Origin: Orientallactaga sibirica
Taxonomy: Eukaryota; Chordata; Mammalia; Rodentia; Dipodidae
DNA: 64,000 nt
Reading direction: 5' to 3'
NCBI GenBank assembly: GCA_036365145.1
Contig: JAEOAD010000015.1
Location: forward strand, 11,587,501-11,651,500
Both the position numbers and the translations under genes were made by a program. This document shows positions 46,889-57,500 of the stretch, one piece after another (the first letter of the stretch is position 1; every line of letters starts with the position of its first letter). Under the pieces are notes generated by a model. That model searched no databases, had not been told where the DNA came from, and saw nothing but the letters and a program-made list of their open reading frames with translations.

Positions 46889-47110
46889 TTAAAAGTCCCC
46901 ATAGTTTTTATCAATCCCAATGATGTTCAAACATCCCCATAGTACAAAGTCTTTTAACTTAGCTGTAATACCAAAAAATAATAATAATTGCACAGAATAA
47001 ATATTCATACTGCAAAAGAAGACATTGGGCATAACAAAGAAATATTCAACCAACACAAGATTTACAACAAACAGGGCAAACACCAAACTCTGAAGCTCCA
47101 AGTCCAACAT
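46889..47110 (-). other. Small open frame conserved between MaLR copies
   Basis: 73 codons, C-terminus LWGCLNIIGIDKNYGDF, counterpart of 15880-16110. Unknown product, possibly not translated. Confidence 0.3.
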
Positions 47111-47646
47111 TTCTAACTAACCAGTAACAAGTCTCCAAATCTGACAATTCTAATCAGTGATAAGTCTCTGGAGTTCTATTAATACCCCTCCAGCTAGGCT
47201 ACTCACAGTCCCCAGAAAACCTTCATCTGGTGCAGGAAGCTCTCCTGGGCAGCCATCCCATAATCCTGTCATCTCCATTGTGTCTTTGCTACAACCCATT
47301 GTTCATTCTCGTGACTCTATCAGGCCTCCATGCAGGTAAACCAACATGCCTACTTTACACTGCCCATGGCCATTTTCAAAATTCAAAACCGTTTTGCAAA
47401 TTCAATGACCCTCTTTCCTGCATTTTTTTATACTCCATAGTGACAGGTGGGGTACCAATTTGTTACTCCAGGGAGGAATAAAGCCGACCTTGAAGAACAG
47501 GACACTCCTTCAGCATTCAGACCCCTTCAAAAGACTGCATTTTTCCTGTTGTCCCAATGCAGATCATTTGGTCCAATCTCAATGGTTGTAATCACTGAAA
47601 CAATTGCAGTTGAATGGGCAGCAGTTTTGTCCCAAAGAAACCATTT

Positions 47647-47661
47647 TTTTTTTTTTTCATT

Positions 47662-47708
<47 letters not shown>

Positions 47709-47969
47709 TTTTTGGAGAGAGACACAGAGACAGAGAGAGAGAGAGAGAGAGAGAGGAAGACAGAGATGGGCGCACCAGCAGTGTCTCAGCTGCTGAGAAT
47801 GAAATCCAGATGCAGGTGCTGCCTTGTGGTCAAGTGTGGCATTGCACCCTTGCGTTACTTTGCATCTGGCTAAACGTGGGACCTGGAGATTGGAACCGCT
47901 GGAGATTGGAACCAGCATTCTTAGGCTTAGGAGGCAGGCGCCTTAATCCCTAAGCCATCTCTCCAGCCC
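47647..47969 (-). mobile_element. DIP-type SINE, long-body variant
   Basis: Target duplication aagaaaccattt (47635-47646) and aagaaatcattt (47970-47981). The tail side is expanded (TTTA)n at 47661-47712, then a GA-rich run, GCTGCCTTGTGGTCAAGTGT and ACTTTGCATCTGGCTAAACG. The tRNA head ends GCCATCTCTCCAGCCC. A 16-bp internal tandem duplication lies near the B box at about 47882-47914. Confidence 0.95.
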
Positions 47970-48379
47970 AAGAAATCATTTCTTTCTGTGCCCTATCCCT
48001 CTGCACACATCAGTCCATTTTTTTTAGGACAATGGTAATTTGTTTATTATACTATAATGGTAGATAATGGAATTATTCATTTGTAAAAGCTGAAGGGACC
48101 ACACAACAGCAGTAAACCCTAGCATGAAGATTTTACATTAAATCTACATATTTTAGTAAATAATAAAGTGTCACCAACATTGGTTTAACAATTTATCAAC
48201 TAAATATTCCCTGCCAAGGAAATGCAATAATAGAGGAAATTGATGAAAGAGAAAAGATGGGAACTATCAGTACAGTCCAATTTTCTATAAAACCTAAAGT
48301 GGCTCTAAAATAAGGTTTATAAAAGTAAGTTAAGATAGATGCATTGGGTAGGGTGTATGTGTATATGACAGGAAAGTAG

Positions 48380-48535
48380 AAGTGAGACTGTTTAAGAGAA
48401 TAAAGGAAACTAATGGGACTGAAAAGGGTAGGTGGGAGAGTGTACAGGAAGAGTGTACAGGACAGTGTACAGGGGAATATGCTCAAATTAAATCATATTT
48501 TATATGAAAATGAATTTATTAACTCAGTATCATAT
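48380..48535 (+). mobile_element. L1 3' end-like fragment
   Basis: GAGACTGTTTAAGAGAAT, a GTGTACAGG triplication and ATGCTCAAATTAAATCATAT resemble an L1 3'UTR end. Confidence 0.45.
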
Positions 48536-48644
48536 ATAACAAGTTAAAATTATAAAAAGGAAATTTGTAAAATTATAAAAATTTTTAAAAGGTTTGTATT
48601 TTGAAAAATTTCATACAGTAGAAGGCTTAAAAGATCTACATTTA

Positions 48645-48873
48645 TTTATTTTTATTTGTTTATTTTTTTATTTTTGGAGAGAGACACAGATAGATACAGC
48701 AGTCTCTCAGCTGCTGTGAACGAAATCCAGATGTGTGTGCCCCCTTGTGGGCAAGTGCCGCATTGAGCCCTTGTGTCACTTTGCAGTTGGCTAAACAAGG
48801 GACCTGGAGACTGGAACCAGGTTCTTAGGCTTAGCAGGCAGGCGCCTTAACTGCTAAGCCATCTCTCCAGTCC
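48645..48873 (-). mobile_element. DIP-type SINE, long-body variant, 16-bp target duplication
   Basis: aaaagatctacattta (48629-48644) and aaaagatctatatttaa-like repeat (48874-48889), one mismatch. GAGAGAGACACAGATAG, CTCTCAGCTGCTGTGAACGA, GCCCCCTTGTGGGCAAGTGC, GGGACCTGGAGACTGGAACC and CTAAGCCATCTCTCCAGTCC. Confidence 0.96.
48737..48750 (-). promoter_or_regulatory. CTCF-like motif in SINE
   Basis: Minus strand CCACAAGGGGGCAC, identical over 14 bases to the motif at 21899-21912 in another SINE copy. Confidence 0.45.
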
Positions 48874-49569
48874 AAAAGATCTATATTTAATAAGCACATC
48901 TCTACCTTCCATCTAGACTAAATAGCTGTTTATACTTTTATATTTGTTCCAGCCTTCTGTTATTATACATATATATGACCTATATTTTTTTAATTAATGT
49001 TAAAGTTACACAGATATCATACTTCACGTTTAAACATTCAGAAGACATTTCTTCAATATAAGGATATTATTCCACCTAATCATCATACTACTATCACACT
49101 TAAGAAAATAAAAATAATAATTCTATACTATAATTTAAAAGCTAGTTCCTAATAAATGTCACTAGTCATTCTTCCATTATATTCCTCCAATTTTTTTTCC
49201 AATTGTAAAAATTCCCATTCACTGTTGAGTTTCCTTTACAAACACATGTACTTTCTTAACCACCTATAGTAATATCTCAGAATCTCTGTATTTTCACTAA
49301 ATTCTATGACTGTGTTTGGTGTTGTGACTATTTTCTGTAGAATAGTATGATATCTCTTATAATATTAAATTTATTATAAACTATCCAGACCACTAGTTCT
49401 ATAGGGTTCTAAAGGGTGTTTCCTCATGGTGTTATTTGTTAATTTATCTCCTTTATTTCCAAAAGACTATAATTGATGAGAAGTAACAATGACATAATAT
49501 TTTTAAAATAATAATTTGTGACATTAAAAGTAAAAACACATTGAGGATACATCACATTAGTGTGGCCTT

Positions 49570-49679
49570 TCTTTTGTTTTTTTTTTTTTTTTTTATTGAC
49601 AACTTCTATACTTACAGGCAATAAACCATGATATTTCCCTTCCCTCCCCCCATTCCCTTCAGAACTCCACTCTCCATCA
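49570..49679 (-). mobile_element. L1 3' end
   Basis: T-run, then TTGACAACTTCTATACTTAC and CCCTTCCCTCCCCCCATTCC: the complement of the 3' terminus seen at 19330-19400. Confidence 0.8.
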
Positions 49680-50308
49680 GGATATGGGCATAACAACAAG
49701 TCTCTCACACAAACTGCTTCTATCCCAGTCCAGGTAAAGCGCTTTCTTCCCCTTATATGGCAAACCTCAGTGCCACAGTTCTTTCTACATTCAGGCCTTT
49801 CAACTCTGATCAGAGTGATCCATCAAGCTATACTCACAGCACTGCAAGACCTATCTTGGGCCAAGATTTCAAATCCACCCACATACCTCCCACAATCAGT
49901 TCCAAAAGGCCAAAAGCCACACAGGTAGGTTTCTAGCATTAATGACACCACTTCTCAATACCAATTTTCCATTGCAGTCAGCTTCATGCTGCTGGCAGAA
50001 GACATTCAACCAAAAGCAGCCTGTGGGAGGAAAGGGCTTATTTTGCCTTATAGACTTGAGGGGAAACTCCATGATGACAGGGTAAAATGATGGCATGGGC
50101 AAAAGGTGAACATCCTGGCCAACATCAGGTGGACAATAGCAGCAGGAGAGGATGCCACACACTGGCAAGGGAAATGCTAGTCATACTATAAGCCTTCCCT
50201 GCAAAATGCACTGCCTCCAGGAGGCTCCAATTCTCAAATTCCCGCCAGCTGCAGACCAAGTATTCAGAACACACAAATTTATGGGGACACCTGAATCAAA
50301 CCACCACA

Positions 50309-51183
50309 TCAGATAATGCTAATGTGTATTCAAATTTCAAAATCAGCCAGCAGCATGAAAGGAGACCCAGTGTGTCTTGAGACACTTCTGAGATGGCTCA
50401 ATTTGACCAAATAAACTTTATGCATTGGTCCACTCCAGGCTTAGTCTGGATGTCCCATCAGGACTGGCTTTTCTTCTCTGCTTATCAAAGCCACCTCCTG
50501 AGACTCCCTCAGCAATGCCCTCTCCCTCACCTCTTCCTTAGCGCATTGCTAGTTTCTATGTCTTCCTGAGTTTGTTCTGTGGGAATCTCGACCTATCCTC
50601 CCAGAGGACGTCTTTGAATCCTCCACCATGCTCCCCAGTGGCAGATACATAGTACTCACTCAGCAAAAGTCTCTGAGTGAGTGGATAAATAAACATATGA
50701 ACTTGAGGATATCCCAGGCTTATTATCTACCACCCTTCTCATATTTTACATGATTGTTCCACTGAAATCACAACATCATTTCAGCCTCCAAAGTCAATTT
50801 CTTACACAGTTTCTTGACAGAGATATTTTACTGGCATTGTTTTAGATCTCTTAAGGGGGAAAAAATATAGTATTTACTTAATCATAATTTATATAGGTAT
50901 TATCTGATCAAAGAGAGAACTGACATGAGCTAATTTGTTTTGGGAGGGTCAAACATTCTTGGACATATAAGCTGCTATTCTAACTGCCCCTTCGTAAATT
51001 TGGCATGTCATGTTGACTTTAGTTGTTTAAAGACAAACTGTCAAGGGTGCTATCTGCTGTTTACTCCACCAGGGTAGACCTAGGAGCTTTATTTTTGGCC
51101 TCCATGGCTATATCACCTGGCCCTTGGATATCTATTTTATTGTGAAATTTTTACTTGTATTGTGGGTTTTCATCAGCCAACTC
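50309..51183. other. No gene or clear repeat
   Basis: Unrecognised between a MaLR and an L1. Confidence 0.5.
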
Positions 51184-52230
51184 TTTTTTGAAAATCATTT
51201 TTATTATTATTAACATATTTTTTATGGATACATCATGTGTTAGTACCATTTTTCCCTCCTCCCTTCCCCATTCCACAGGAGACCCTCCTCATTAGGGTTG
51301 CTGGTATTCACCATGGGGTTGTAGGATATGCATTGTGGGAGCAGTAGTCAGTTATTAGGGGGTGGCAGTGTCTCTGGGAATGACATCCCAGCCTCTCTTA
51401 CAATTTTTTTTTTTTTGCTCCCTCTTTTGAAAAATTCCCTGAGCCTTGTGGGTATTTTTTAAAAGTCTACTTAGGAGTCTATAGATTTCTGATTTGTTAT
51501 GTGTTGAGTATCTTCAGCACCTGTCTCCTTCACCCTGGCACTGATTCTCAGGCTCACCATGGAAGCAGCACTCTTGCTCATCTCGCCACTTTCTTTGTGG
51601 TTTTGCCTGGGCCTTGAGTGAGATGCAAGGGGTGGTTTATATCCTCGGATATCTCTACTTTACAGATTCTCCAATGGAGAGTAAAGTCAGCATAGGTCAA
51701 ATTGGATAAGAATTATTAATTTAGGGAAAGTTTAGGCCCTCTTTTAGCCAAAGACTAGTGGGAACTTGACATTAGAGAGCATAATCTTTGTCTCCATCAG
51801 ATTCAGACTTGGTTCCCAGTTCCAGATACAGGTTCTTTCCATTGAGCAGATCTTTTTGCCAATCACAAATCCATTGGTTACCCACCATGGCTGTGTGCCA
51901 CCATTGCACTGGTGTGTACTTCTTGTCAGGCTGGTTGTGTCTGAGTAGCTTAGACACCTGCTTGTTCACACAATTGTTGGCCACTTTCCCCAGTAGGTCA
52001 TGTAGCACTTTCCAGCACTAGATGGGCTAACTTGCTGGAGACTGGTTCTCTTCTGGTTTCCAGCCAGGTTTTTCTGTGTTCTGTGCCAACAGCATATGAT
52101 GTCTTCAGCAATAGGGTCTTACCTTTTAATCAACTGCTTTGACAGAAGCCTGTCTTGTTTAGGGAACCTCATAGGTCTCTCCAATCAATGGCTCATTTCT
52201 GGTACTATGAATTACAAGTCAGAGCTAAAG

Positions 52231-52385
52231 TTTTTTTTTTTTTTTTTGTGAGGTAGGGTCTCACTCTGGTCCAGGCTGACCTGGAATTCACTATGTAGTC
52301 TCAGGGTGGCCTCGAACTCTTGGCAATCCTCCTACCTCTGCCTCCTGAGTGCTGGGATTAAAGGCATGCACCATCTCTCCTGGCT
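52231..52385 (-). mobile_element. B1 SINE with perfect 10-bp target duplication
   Basis: agagctaaag at 52221-52230 and 52386-52395. T-run tail side, GAGGTAGGGTCTCACTCTGG, ACTATGTAGTCTCAGGGTGG and GAGTGCTGGGATTAAAGGCA. Confidence 0.97.
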
Positions 52386-52449
52386 AGAGCTAAAGATTTT
52401 TAAGGTTAGGCTTCATCCCACCTTCTCCAGGGTCATTCTTTTTGGGCAC

Positions 52450-54296
52450 TGTTGCAGTCAGGTTCTCATTGCTGGTAGAAATCACCCAACCAAGAGCAGC
52501 TTGTGGGAGAAGAGTTTATTTTGGCTTATAGTCTCAAGGGGAAGCTCCATGATGGCAGGGGGAAATGATAGCATGAGCAGAGAGTGGATATCACCCCTGG
52601 ACAACATCAGATGGACAACAGGAACAAGAGAGTATGCCAAACACTGGCAAGGGAAAACTGACTATTACCCATAAACCCACCCTCAACAATATACTGCTTA
52701 CAGAAGGTGTTAATTCCCAAATCTCCATCAGCTGGAAACCTAACATTCAGAACACCTGAGTTTATGAGGGACACCTGAATCAAACCACCATATTCCACCC
52801 TGGCCCCCATAAACTGTTAACCATCCATTATATAAAATGCAATGTATTCAGTCCAACTTTAAAAGTCTCCACATTTTTTATCAATCCTAATGATGTTCAA
52901 ACATCTCCATAATCCAAGGTCCTTTAACTGAGTGATAATACCAAAAAATCCCCCCAAAGCCCATAATGGCACAGAATACACATTCACACTGCAAAAGATG
53001 GCATTGAACATAGCAAAGCAATATTCAACCAATACAAGATTTAAAACAGGGCAAACATAAAACTCTGTAGTTCCAAGTCCAACAACTCTAGCCAATGATA
53101 AGTCTCCAAGTCCAATAATGCTAACCAGCAACAAGTCTCTGGAGTTCCAATTCCACCCCTCCAGCTAGGCTACTCACAGTCCTGGAAACCTTCATCTGGG
53201 ATCGTCAGCTTTCCTTAGCAGCCATCTTGTGGTCCTGGCATCTCCACTGCTGCCCACAGTTCATTCTCACAGCTCTATCAGGTTTCCATGCAGGCATCCA
53301 GCAAACCAGCTACACAATGCCATTTCCAAAACACAGGACTACATTGCAAACTCAATAACCCTCTCTTTCCTGCATTTCTTATACTTTATAATACCAGATG
53401 GGGTGCCAATTTGTTAATCCAGGAGGTGAGGAATAAAGCAGACTTTGAAGAAGAGGACACTTCTTCAGCATTCAGGACCCTTCAAAAGACTGCATTCTTT
53501 CTGTTGTCTTAATGCAGTTCAGCTGGCCAAATCTCAGTGGTTGTAATCTCTCAATTGCACCTGAATGGGCAGCAGTTCACCCAAAGATTTCATTTTTTCT
53601 GTGCCATACCCCTCTGCTCAGGCCAGTCTGTTTCTACACAAAACAACCCTGCACAACTTCTCAGGACACAGGCATAACAGCAAGCCTCTCATACAGACTG
53701 CTTCTAGCCTAGTGCAGACAAAGCTCCTTTTCACCCTCACAAGGCAAATCTCACAGTCCATAGTTCTTACTGCATTCAGGTCTCACAACTCTGACCAGAA
53801 TAATCCATCAAGCTGTACTTACAACACTGCAAGGCATATTTTATGTCATGGTTTCAAATTCTCCCAAATCTTGAAAAGCAACTCCAAAAAGACCATAGAC
53901 ACAGTCAGGTGTCTAGTAGCAAATGATACCACTCCTCAATACCAACATTACTGTTGCAGCCAGGTTCGCATTGCTGGCAGAAATCATCCAACCAAGGGCA
54001 GCTTGTGGGGGAAAAAAAGAATTTATTTTGGCTTACAGACTTGAGGGGAAGCACCATGATGGCAGAGGAAAACAATGGCATGAGCAGAGGGTAGACATCA
54101 CCCCCTGGCTAACATCAGATGGACAACAGGAGAGTGTGCCAAACACTGGCAAGGGGAAACTGACTACAATACCCATAGGCTCACCCCCAATAATACACTG
54201 CCTCCAGGAGGTTTTAATTCCCAAATCTCCATCAGCTGGGGACCTAACATTCAGAACACCTAAGTTTATGGGCGCCACCTGAATCAAACCATCACA
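52450..54296 (-). mobile_element. Full-structure ERVL-MaLR with perfect 5-bp target duplication
   Basis: ggcac at 52445-52449 and 54297-54301. 3' LTR 52450-52792, internal 52793-53951, 5' LTR 53952-54296. The primer-binding site on the minus strand near 53927-53946 reads TTGGTATTGAGGAGTGG. The LTRs share peculiarities (GATGGACAACAGG, ATCTCCATCAGCTGG) but differ at many sites, so the insertion is older than that at 11064. Inserted into L1 3'UTR, which continues on both sides. Confidence 0.95.
52859..53134 (-). other. Small open frame conserved between MaLR copies
   Basis: 91 codons; middle NLVLVEYCFAMFNAIFCSVN, end LWRCLNIIRIDKKCGDF. Counterpart of 15880-16110 and 46889-47110. Confidence 0.3.
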
Positions 54297-54590
54297 GGCA
54301 CTCTCCCTATACTCCTGTTGAAGATTATACCTTTAATCTATCTTCAGGGAGAAAGGATTCTATGGTACCAGTTTATTTTGTGTTTCATTTTGTGTTTAAT
54401 TTCCACCACTGTCCCCTTACCCTCCCCCCTACCCTTCCATCCCTATTTTTGGGGCCTCATGTTGCCTATATGGTATGTCAGCAACTAAATCTGATACAGG
54501 TTAGGAACTAGAGATGAGTAAGGACATGTTTAATTTGTCGTTCTGTGTGTTCTTCTTTGAGTATGATATGTTCTAAGCCTATCCATTTTC

Positions 54591-55090
54591 CTACAAAATT
54601 TGTTGTATCATTTTTTTCTTACTGCTGAGTAGAATTCCATTGTGTATATATGTACCACATTTTTTTATCCATTCATCCAATGATGGGCTTTTGGGATGAT
54701 TCCAGTTCTTAGCTATTATGAATTGAGCAGCTATGAACGTGGTTGAGCAAATATCTTTGTAGTGAATCATGGAGCATTTAAGGTAAATGCCCAGTAAGGG
54801 AATAACAGGGTCTGTTGATAGTTCTATATTCATCTTTTTCAGGAATCTCCATATTGATTTCCATAGTGGTTGTACAAGTTTGCTTTCCCACCAACAGTGA
54901 ATGAGGGTTCCTCTTTCCTCACATCCTTGCCAATATTTGATGTCATTTGATTTTTTAATGAGTGCCATCCTTTTCGGAGTAAGCAGAATCTCATAGTAGT
55001 TTTAATTAGCATTTTCCTGATGGTTAGGGATATTGAACATTTTCTTAAGGGTGTGTTAGCCATTTGCCTTTCTACCTCTGAAAACCTCAT
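54591..55090 (-). pseudogene. L1 ORF2 C-terminal fragment
   Basis: The minus-strand frame 54591-54968 has [43 protein letters not shown] and SLDEWIKKCGTYIHNGILLS, the highly conserved C-terminal segment of L1 ORF2p including its cysteine-rich part. The upstream part continues in another frame to 55090, so a frameshift separates them. The upstream catalytic domains are deleted. Confidence 0.92.
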
Positions 55091-55554
55091 TTTTTTCAGT
55101 GGGTTGTTTGATTTTTCATTTTTCAGTGTTTGTCTTTGTAGATTCTAGATATTAGCCTCTGTAGTGGTATAGCTGGGAAAAATTTTCTCTCATTCTTTGG
55201 GTAATCTATGGGCTCTGCTTATGGTATATCTGTCTGGGCAAAAGCATTTTAGCTTCATGAGATCCCACTGGTTGACAGATTGTTTTATTTTCTGGGCTAC
55301 TGGGGTATTGTTCAAGAAGTCCTTCCCCACTCCTATATAGTAGAGATTTCTCTTCTTTATCATTTGATCATATTGGCCAAGGGTTTATCAATTTTGTTTA
55401 TTTTTTCAAAGAAGCAGCTCTTCATTTCATCCATTTTGTTAATTGTTTTCTTGGCTTTCAATTCATTAATTTCTGCTCTTATCTGGATTATTTCTATCCA
55501 CTTGGAGCTCTTAGGGCTGGATTGTTCTTGTACTGTTTTGGGCCTGTTCTAGTT

Positions 55555-56235
55555 TTGGTTATTGTGATCTTCTTGTAGGCTTTTGAGTTTGGTTGTTTGA
55601 CTCGTCTGTGTGGACTATTCTCTGAAGTATTCTTTGTAGGTTTGGCCCTTTGTTCATATATCTGACATTTACACAGAAAGTTTTCCTTTCACCATCTATT
55701 ATGTGGATTACTTTTGGTTGGAAGCCATAGCTTTTTAGACTTGGAATTGTTCCATTCCAGGCTCTTCTTGCTTTCAGGGATTTCCACTGAGAAACCTGAG
55801 GCAATTCTGATGATATTGCCTTTGTATGTTGTGAGTTGTTTCTCTCGTGCTGCTTTTAGCACTCTTTGTTTTCAATCTTAAGAGTTTTATCTATGATGTG
55901 CCTTGGAGAGTTTCTTCTTTGGTCCTGTCTGGTGTTCTGTGAGCTTCTTGTATCTAGAATCTCTTTGTGAGACTGGGAAATTTTTCTTCAATAATTTTAA
56001 GTATGCTCTTTATGCCTCTGGCCTGGATTTCTTCCCCTTATGATATACCCATGATCTGTATGGTTCATCATTTTAGGATATCCCACAGTTCCTTCATGTT
56101 CTGTTCATTTTTTTTTTTTTTGAATTTAGCAAAGTTTTCAGACTCTCTATCAATTTCTTCTGTCTTGTTTTCTAGCTCAGATGTTCTGTCTTCCATATGA
56201 GTGACTGTATTAGTGAGGGGTTCTACAGAGGTTTG
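55555..56235 (-). pseudogene. L1 ORF1 fragment
   Basis: Parallels 849-1500 of the first L1: VIHIIDGERKTFCVNVRY and NKGPNLQRILQRIVHTDES in the reverse frame near 55620-55700, and a coiled-coil-like NTVTHMEDRTSELENKTEEI near 56150-56215. Frames broken. Confidence 0.8.
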
Positions 56236-56324
56236 TAAAATAAGGAACAAGACAAAGAGAAAGATGAAATGACTATGGTAGATCAACATTGGAGGGCTAA
56301 GCTCAGGTCCTGAAGTCCCGAAGC
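56236..56324. other. No recognised feature
   Basis: Short spacer between L1 and MIR. Confidence 0.4.
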
Positions 56325-56480
56325 CCTGGGTAGTGACCCTATTAATTATATAAGTAGTTGCTTGAACTTTAGCTTGTTATGGACCTCAACTTTCTCAACT
56401 CTAAAATGGGGCCAGCCAGTGAATCTACCACAAAGGATACCATGACAGAGATAATGTGAGGTGCTCAGTGGACTGGCTGG
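56325..56480 (+). mobile_element. MIR SINE fragment
   Basis: TTGCTTGAACTTTAGCTTGT, CAACTTTCTCAACTCTAAAA, TGGGGCCAGCC and GAGATAATGTGAGGTGCTCA follow the MIR core order. Confidence 0.75.
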
Positions 56481-57427
56481 CCTACTTTAAAAATCAATTT
56501 TTAAAATATTTAGATGAAAAATGCATGAAGAAGTAGCTCAGAGACAGTGTGGAATTAGTCATGGGCAACTAAATGAGTTAACATGAACTCTGGCTTTGGT
56601 ACTCTTGCCAAGTAAGTCCTGTTGGATCATCAGTGACCCAACTGCACTTTGGAAGATAGGAAACATGAAATGTACAGTAGAAATAGATTTGCTATGTAGC
56701 ACAGGATAACTCCTTGTAAGCCCAGAGAGTATGTATTCAAGTTTTCTGGCAGCAATGCTACATCCCAGAGACCGAGACAGAAATTGTCAGGTGCCTCCCA
56801 TGCCAGAGACAGCTGCAGAACAGCTGGGATAGAATGCAAAAAGGACCTGTATTCTCACCTACGCCTTTCATAACTAACCTTAAGTATATTCATCTCAGGA
56901 ATTGAAAGCCACTTGTATATGGTAGCTTTCCCTGAAGTGGGTGGTACCCTACTTTTTCTCTTCCAGCAGGGACAGTTTGAATCTTTCATCACCAAAACCA
57001 CAGTTGAAGCTTGAAGAATGCAGTGAAATGAATTGTGTGGGTCTCCATTCACAGAGTTGAACACCCTTGCTTACCATTAATGTATCACATTAGTTTTGCA
57101 CATTTTGGTGGCTGATGACCTCCCCCAGCCCAAGGAGGGAGGAAAAGCTGCTGATGTGAGAACATACATAGCCCTGAGTGGGAGGAGCCTTCACTGGCCA
57201 CTAGAGCCAGGTCATAGATCTGGCAGACAGGTGGAACCACAAAATGTTTGCTAGGTGAATGGCTGGTAGGTGAAAGAGGCTACCCCCAAATCCTTTCTTG
57301 CACCTATAGCATGTTCAGTTTTTCATTTCAATTCACTCATAAGAGAAGACTCATACCTGCTAGGATGAGGATGGTGGGTTGAAAATTAAAACTGTAGAAA
57401 TGCAGACCCAAAAAGGAAAAGGTACCC
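56481..57427. other. No gene or clear repeat
   Basis: Unrecognised. Confidence 0.5.
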
Positions 57428-57500
57428 AGAGACCTGGGTTCCAGCCTCTAATAGCATTGTGACTTTGAGCAGATTAACTCAAGCTTTGGCTAATATTATC
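57428..57500 (+). mobile_element. MIR SINE 5' fragment
   Basis: GAGACCTGGGTTCCAGCCTC and GCATTGTGACTTTGAGCAGA match the MIR tRNA-derived part. Confidence 0.6.

Larger units (their letters stand above)
48021..49679. other. Foreign block inside MaLR, mostly unrecognised
   Basis: Holds a plus-strand L1 3' end-like piece (48380-48535), a DIP-type SINE (48645-48873), AT-rich unrecognised DNA, and a minus-strand L1 3' end (49570-49679). Opposite-facing L1 ends suggest one inverted or two separate insertions. Confidence 0.55.
46481..50308 (-). mobile_element. Full-structure ERVL-MaLR enlarged by nested insertions
   Basis: 3' LTR 46481-46822, internal from 46823, 5' LTR about 49970-50308. Target duplication tcagg (46476-46480) and tcaga (50309-50313), one mismatch. 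The internal part is interrupted by a DIP-type SINE (47647-47969) and by a foreign block at about 48021-49679 that contains L1 fragments and another SINE. Roughly 30 bp of MaLR sequence is missing across the foreign block. Same subfamily and orientation as the 15469, 26180 and 52450 elements. Confidence 0.9.
51184..56235 (-). mobile_element. L1 LINE with internal deletions, split by a MaLR and a B1
   Basis: Minus strand. The 3'UTR (51184-52449, 54302-54590) is homologous to that at 7700-9190. The ORF2 C-terminal end follows (54590-55370). Near 55375 sequence jumps to the ORF2 endonuclease-RT linker (about 55385-55545), and near 55550 to the ORF1-ORF2 spacer and ORF1 (55555-56235), so most of ORF2 is gone. 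Nested: B1 52231-52385 and MaLR 52450-54296. No 5'UTR seen. Confidence 0.85.

Noticed and set aside
47447..47953. 168-codon open frame on plus strand
   Set aside because: Joins antisense MaLR sequence to a TTTA/GA-rich SINE; low-complexity translation.
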